A DNA stretch of 6,752 nucleotides from an uncultured Clostridium sp. (GTDB lineage Bacteria > Bacillota > Clostridia > TANB77 > CAG-508): positions 1 to 6,752 of the forward strand of contig CAMMMI010000088.1 of the NCBI GenBank assembly GCA_946497905.1. The letters are read 5' to 3'. This document shows positions 4,903-6,752 of the stretch, piece by piece. The position numbers and the translations under genes were made by a program. Positions within the stretch are counted from its first letter, which is position 1; the number at the start of each line of letters is the position of its first letter. The notes beneath the pieces were generated by a model. It was not told the origin of the DNA. It ran no database searches and saw only the letters and a program-made list of their open reading frames with translations.

Positions 4903-5115
4903 TTAAGTAGACATAAGTGCATTTTAATAGTAAAATACCTCATTGGAAATGAGGGCAGGAAAGCATTCTTAACAAAATGCCTATACACATTGAAAGGCAA
5001 GCCTTCAAGAGTTAATAAAGAAACAAAAATTTTAAGCAAATATGATGCAGAAATTCACTCGGTGAACTGGCTCAAACCCGCTATTCTTCGTTTAAAATTA
5101 AAAATGGTAAACTAA
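4903..5115 (+). pseudogene. Open frame without a start, possible gene remnant
   Basis: The frame is free of stops from 4903 to TAA 5113-5115, about 70 codons, in DNA where stops are frequent. No ATG/GTG/TTG with a ribosome binding site opens it. The middle reads EGRKAFLTKCLYTLKGKPS and uses AGG, CCT, CCC, TCG and CGT codons, unlike the operon to its left. I do not recognise the product. It may be the tail of a decayed gene or coincidence; three local hairpins (for example CCTCATT-GGA-AATGAGG, 4938-4954) suggest the DNA could instead be structured. Confidence 0.2.
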
Positions 5116-5237
5116 AAACTTAAAAAAATTTACTTATTTTGGGAAAAGTTCACCGAGTGTACTAAGTTTTACTAAAAAATTTTAAATTAGTTCACTAAGT
5201 GTACTTGATTTTCAAATAAAAGTTCACTTAGTGTACT
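5052..5237. repeat. Set of 17-bp semi-palindromic repeats, constant arms and variable centre
   Basis: AGTTCAC-NNN-GTGTACT occurs three times in direct orientation: 5147-5163 (centre CGA), 5189-5205 (TAA) and 5221-5237 (TTA). Both 7-bp arms are identical in all three; only the 3-nt centre differs. A fourth, inverted and slightly divergent copy lies at 5052-5068, whose complement is AGTTCAC-CGA-GTGAATT. Copies 1 and 4 share 13 bp as an inverted pair. The arms are near-complementary within each copy, as in a dimeric protein's binding site. The stretch 4887-5275 otherwise holds no supported gene. Confidence 0.75.
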
Positions 5238-5271
5238 TATTAAATTAGATACAAAATGGATTTAGGTCAAG

Positions 5272-5275
5272 TATT
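5272..5275. repeat. Left target-site duplication of the IS (TATT)
   Basis: TATT directly abuts the left terminal repeat and matches TATT at 6523-6526 beyond the right end. Four base pairs is within the 3-5 bp usual for IS3-family insertions. The motif is AT-rich, so chance agreement is possible. Confidence 0.6.
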
Positions 5276-5308
5276 TAGACACATTTTTTTACACTTTTTT
5301 ATAAAGAT
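5276..5308 (+). repeat. Terminal inverted repeat, downstream end of the IS
   Basis: It begins TAGACACATTTTTTTACAC and matches the other end except for the 9-11 block (TTT against AAA) and a few inner positions. The orfB stop codon overlaps its last base. Confidence 0.85.
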
Positions 5309-6156
5309 TATGCTATTTTTTCGTAGTATAATCTTTCTTTTTCATTTGGCGTTATATATCCTAAACTACTATGTATTCTTTTGTTATTATACCAACTTTC
5401 TATAAATTCAAATATTGCTAGTTTTGTTTCTTCAAATGTTACGTAACTTTTTTGATTTACTTCTTCTTTTTTTAATATGGCATTGAAGCTTTCCATACTT
5501 GCATTATCATATGGATATCCTTTTTTACTATATGAATGCTTTATATTTAATGTTTTTAGCAATTCTTCATAGCTATTTGATGTATATTGACTTCCTAAAT
5601 CTGAATGAAATATTAGCCCTTCTTTTATTCCTCTTGTGCAGACAGCATTATTTAATGCTTGTATTACTAATTCTGCTGTCATATGTTTTCCATATGCATA
5701 TCCTATTATTTTTAAATCGTATAAATCCATAACGGCTGCTAAATATGTCCAACCTATTTCTTTTGTATAAATATATGTTATATCTCCAACCCATTTTTCC
5801 TTGGGAGCTTCTGCTTTAAAATTTTGTTCTAATAAATTAATTTTATTTGTGTCATCTACTTTTTTATTTCCTGCATAATTGAATTTTTTCACCACTATGC
5901 TTCTTATACCTAGTATTTTCATTCTTCTTGCTACTCGTTTTTGGCTCACTTTTATTCCCTTATTTTCTAGTTTTCTTTGTATTTTTGGTGAGCCGTATCT
6001 TCTTTTTGATTCTGCATATATTTCCATTATTTCTTTATCTAATTTTATATTTTCTTCTTTATATTGATTTGTTGTATGATTTTTATGATAATAATATACT
6101 GAATGATGTATTCCCATACATTTGCATAAGATTCGTATACTATGCTTATCTTTCAT
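5308..6156 (-). CDS. IS3-family transposase OrfB, DDE integrase domain
   Basis: This 282-residue frame encodes the catalytic half of the transposase. Residues 1-60 contain the HTH_21-like region with YGSPKIQRKL following, and the rve core runs from about 115 to 275. The triad is D125 (VGDITYIY), D186 (HSDLGSQYTS) and E222 (NASMESFNAILKKE), with 35 residues between D186 and E222 and K229 seven after the glutamate, the canonical DD(35)E+K arrangement. ATG at 6156 has no obvious ribosome binding site. The frame is open back to the A7 slip site at 6186-6192, so it is expected mainly as an OrfAB fusion made by -1 frameshifting; the junction would read KIEDKIKFIDEMKDKHS, as in relatives. There are no stops or missing motifs. 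Confidence 0.96.
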   Translation of the reverse strand: MKDKHSIRILCKCMGIHHSVYYYHKNHTTNQYKEENIKLDKEIMEIYAESKRRYGSPKIQRKLENKGIKVSQKRVARRMKILGIRSIVVKKFNYAGNKKVDDTNKINLLEQNFKAEAPKEKWVGDITYIYTKEIGWTYLAAVMDLYDLKIIGYAYGKHMTAELVIQALNNAVCTRGIKEGLIFHSDLGSQYTSNSYEELLKTLNIKHSYSKKGYPYDNASMESFNAILKKEEVNQKSYVTFEETKLAIFEFIESWYNNKRIHSSLGYITPNEKERLYYEKIA

Positions 6157-6182
6157 TTCATCTATAAATTTTATTTTATCTT

Positions 6183-6455
6183 CTATTTTTTTGTAAATAT
6201 GACCATTGCTTTTTTTAATATTTCATTTTCCTCTTGTAATCTCATATTTTCTTTCCTTAATTTCAATAATTCATCATTATTGGTTATTAATCCTGATTCT
6301 GTTTTTACTTTTCCATATTTTTTTATCCAATTATATATTAACTTTTTTTCTAGGTCATATTCACGTACTATTTCTGATACTTTTTTACCTGATTCATATA
6401 AGGCAACTACTGTTTTCTTAAATTCCTCAGTATAATTATTATATTGCTTACTCAT
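6183..6455 (-). CDS. IS3-family OrfA, DNA-binding helix-turn-helix protein
   Basis: The 90-residue product binds the IS ends. The start at 6455 is preferred over the in-frame ATG at 6476 because AGAGG lies about 9 nt upstream of it on the minus strand, whereas 6476 has none. The N-terminal part (YTEEFKKTVVALYESGKKVSEIVREYDL) is a Tnp_1-type helix-turn-helix, and LLKLRKENMRLQEENEILKKA forms a leucine zipper when read as two adjoining heptad blocks. The frame ends ACA-AAA-AAA-TAG; the A7 (6186-6192) is a standard -1 slip site joining it to orfB. Alone, OrfA usually acts as a regulator of transposition. Confidence 0.93.
   Translation of the reverse strand: MSKQYNNYTEEFKKTVVALYESGKKVSEIVREYDLEKKLIYNWIKKYGKVKTESGLITNNDELLKLRKENMRLQEENEILKKAMVIFTKK
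6186..6192 (-). promoter_or_regulatory. Programmed -1 frameshift heptamer (A AAA AAA)
   Basis: The seven As precede the orfA stop TAG directly. Slipping back one base places the ribosome in the orfB frame, which is open through the junction to 5308. A second A7 about 20 nt upstream (in TTA-AAA-AAA-GCA) is a less likely alternative, because the ILKKAMVIFTKK coding that follows it resembles conserved OrfA ends. Confidence 0.8.
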
Positions 6456-6481
6456 AGACACTTTCCTCTCTTTCATCTTTT

Positions 6482-6510
6482 ATTTTAACATCTTTTGTAG
6501 AAAGTGTAAA
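6482..6510 (-). promoter_or_regulatory. IS promoter for orfA/orfB
   Basis: On the minus strand TTTACA (6510-6505) and TAAAAT (6487-6482) are 17 nt apart, and TGT precedes the -10 box as in an extended -10. The -35 box lies within the terminal repeat, a common arrangement that lets transposase binding reduce its own transcription. Confidence 0.65.
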
Positions 6511-6522
6511 ATTTTGTGTCTA
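6490..6522 (-). repeat. Terminal inverted repeat, upstream end of the IS
   Basis: Read on the minus strand it begins TAGACACAAAATTTTACAC. It contains the -35 box of the transposase promoter. Confidence 0.85.
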
Positions 6523-6526
6523 TATT
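6523..6526. repeat. Right target-site duplication of the IS (TATT)
   Basis: TATT directly follows the right terminal repeat and matches 5272-5275. Confidence 0.6.
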
Positions 6527-6582
6527 TCTATTCTAACATCAAAAATTATATTAAAAATAGAAAAGAGGGAACAAAAAGGGAA

Positions 6583-6611
6583 TTGACTATATAAAAATAC
6601 GATAATATAAT
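6583..6611 (+). promoter_or_regulatory. Near-consensus promoter after the IS
   Basis: TTGACT (6583-6588) and a perfect TATAAT (6606-6611) are 17 nt apart. Transcription would start near 6618, inside the left half of the TAGCATGAAA inverted repeat. The promoter lies 60 bp from the IS end and seems independent of it. Confidence 0.88.
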
Positions 6612-6613
6612 GA

Positions 6614-6709
6614 TAGCATGAAAACGTAAGAGTTAGGAAGATTAGCAAAAAAATCTTTCTAGCTCTTTTTTCTTTTTCAAATTTAAAGAAAAGGAGCAAT
6701 TTCATGCTA
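6614..6709 (+). promoter_or_regulatory. Structured leader with start-codon-sequestering inverted repeat
   Basis: TAGCATGAAA (6614-6623) is perfectly complementary to TTTCATGCTA (6700-6709), which contains the ATG of the downstream gene. With a start near 6618, at least six of the ten pairs would form in RNA. Inside, the terminator hairpin (6628-6677) fills the loop. An alternative stem, CTTTTTC (6672-6678) with GAAAAGG (6688-6694), would cover the ribosome binding site and use the terminator's T-tract. The arrangement suggests attenuation or translational control. No known riboswitch or T-box motif was recognised. Confidence 0.55.
6628..6677 (+). terminator. Intrinsic terminator inside the leader (attenuator)
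   Basis: Bases 6628-6643 pair with 6652-6667 over 16 continuous pairs, including two G-U pairs, with an 8-nt loop. T6 (6666-6671) and T5 (6673-6677) follow. It lies between the promoter and the gene, so most transcripts would be expected to stop here unless read-through is induced. Confidence 0.82.
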
Positions 6710-6752
6710 CATGATTATAAAATTGAAGTAGATAAATCTAAACAATTAAAAG
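6704..6752 (+). CDS. Start of an unidentified gene, truncated by the window end
   Basis: ATG 6704 is preceded by AAGGAG (6691-6696) with a 7-nt spacer, and the frame stays open to the window end. The visible product is MLHDYKIEVDKSKQLK, 16 residues, too short to identify. The strong promoter, attenuator and start-codon pairing upstream suggest a tightly controlled gene. Inducible resistance genes and plasmid or phage replication genes often have such leaders, but nothing here decides. Confidence 0.75.
   Translation, partial: MLHDYKIEVDKSKQLK

Larger units (their letters stand above)
5276..6522 (-). mobile_element. IS3-family insertion sequence, IS150 type, apparently complete
   Basis: A 1247-bp element lies on the minus strand with terminal inverted repeats 5276-5308 and 6490-6522 that agree at about 26 of 33 positions. 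Both begin TAGACACA and share TTTTACACTTT. It encodes orfA (helix-turn-helix plus leucine zipper) and orfB (DDE integrase) in the usual -1 relation, with an A7 slip site. Length, gene order and the TATT flanks fit the family. All catalytic residues are present, so it may be active. It inserted in non-coding DNA between the 17-bp repeats and the promoter at 6583-6611. The TA start of the terminal repeats is less common than the TG start of most relatives. Confidence 0.92.

Noticed and set aside
4887..5060. Riboswitch or other known structured RNA (several small hairpins near 4938-5007)
   Set aside because: Local stems such as CCTCATT-GGA-AATGAGG exist, but no conserved riboswitch core was recognised and no downstream gene on the plus strand would be controlled.
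5052..5237. CRISPR array
   Set aside because: Repeats are 17 bp with spacers of 25 and 15 bp, no cas genes are nearby, and the centre of each repeat varies.
5499..6435. Plus-strand ORFs across the IS
   Set aside because: All are hydrophobic shadow frames antisense to orfA and orfB.
6618..6629. Regulatory upstream ORF (ATG AAA ACG TAA) in the attenuator leader
   Set aside because: Three codons with no ribosome binding site, starting at the predicted transcription start; too little to support a leader-peptide mechanism.

Overview
The window comes from a low-GC (roughly 28-30% G+C by eye) Gram-positive-type bacterium, most likely a clostridium-like member of the Firmicutes (Bacillota). The evidence is strong AAGGAG-type ribosome binding sites, heavy use of AGA/ATA/TTA codons, TTGACA/TATAAT promoters and tRNA sequences of clostridial type. 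The species cannot be named from this sequence.

Layout. (1) Positions 1-120 hold two hairpins, followed by an intracellular GH13 alpha-amylase (146-1588, TTG start, all catalytic residues present, no signal peptide). (2) A tRNA block runs from 1673 to 2416. A near-consensus promoter drives tRNA-Met(CAT) and then a tRNA-Tyr(GTA) whose anticodon loop is split by a compact 224-nt group I intron with the core layout of the IC3 class; a terminator follows, then a divergent tRNA-Gly(TCC) with its own terminator. (3) Positions 2417-3044 hold little convincing coding sequence: a family of TACATTGAAA repeats, a minus-strand promoter that faces no gene, a GC-rich patch with two strong hairpins, and a few very small or doubtful ORFs. 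(4) A tightly packed three-gene operon (3045-4768) encodes a GNAT acetyltransferase, a PHP-domain metallo-phosphoesterase and a second, divergent GNAT-like protein. It ends in a long inverted repeat (4765-4886). (5) Positions 4887-5275 are non-genic or decayed and carry a set of 17-bp semi-palindromic repeats with constant arms and a variable 3-nt centre. (6) A complete, apparently intact IS3-family insertion sequence of the IS150 type occupies 5276-6522 on the minus strand, with terminal inverted repeats, a TATT target duplication, and orfA and orfB joined by an A7 frameshift signal. (7) After the IS, a consensus promoter leads into a highly structured leader with an intrinsic terminator and a start-codon-sequestering inverted repeat, ahead of a gene cut off by the window end (6704 onwards).

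How the parts work together. The amylase serves intracellular alpha-glucan breakdown. The Met-Tyr tRNA unit requires RNA self-splicing to yield functional tRNA-Tyr. The GNAT-PHP-GNAT operon has no assigned substrate; overlapping or closely spaced genes suggest a shared small-molecule modification role or a co-inherited accessory cassette. The most distinctive features are the group I intron in tRNA-Tyr, the 17-bp repeat set beside the IS, and the layered leader at the right end.
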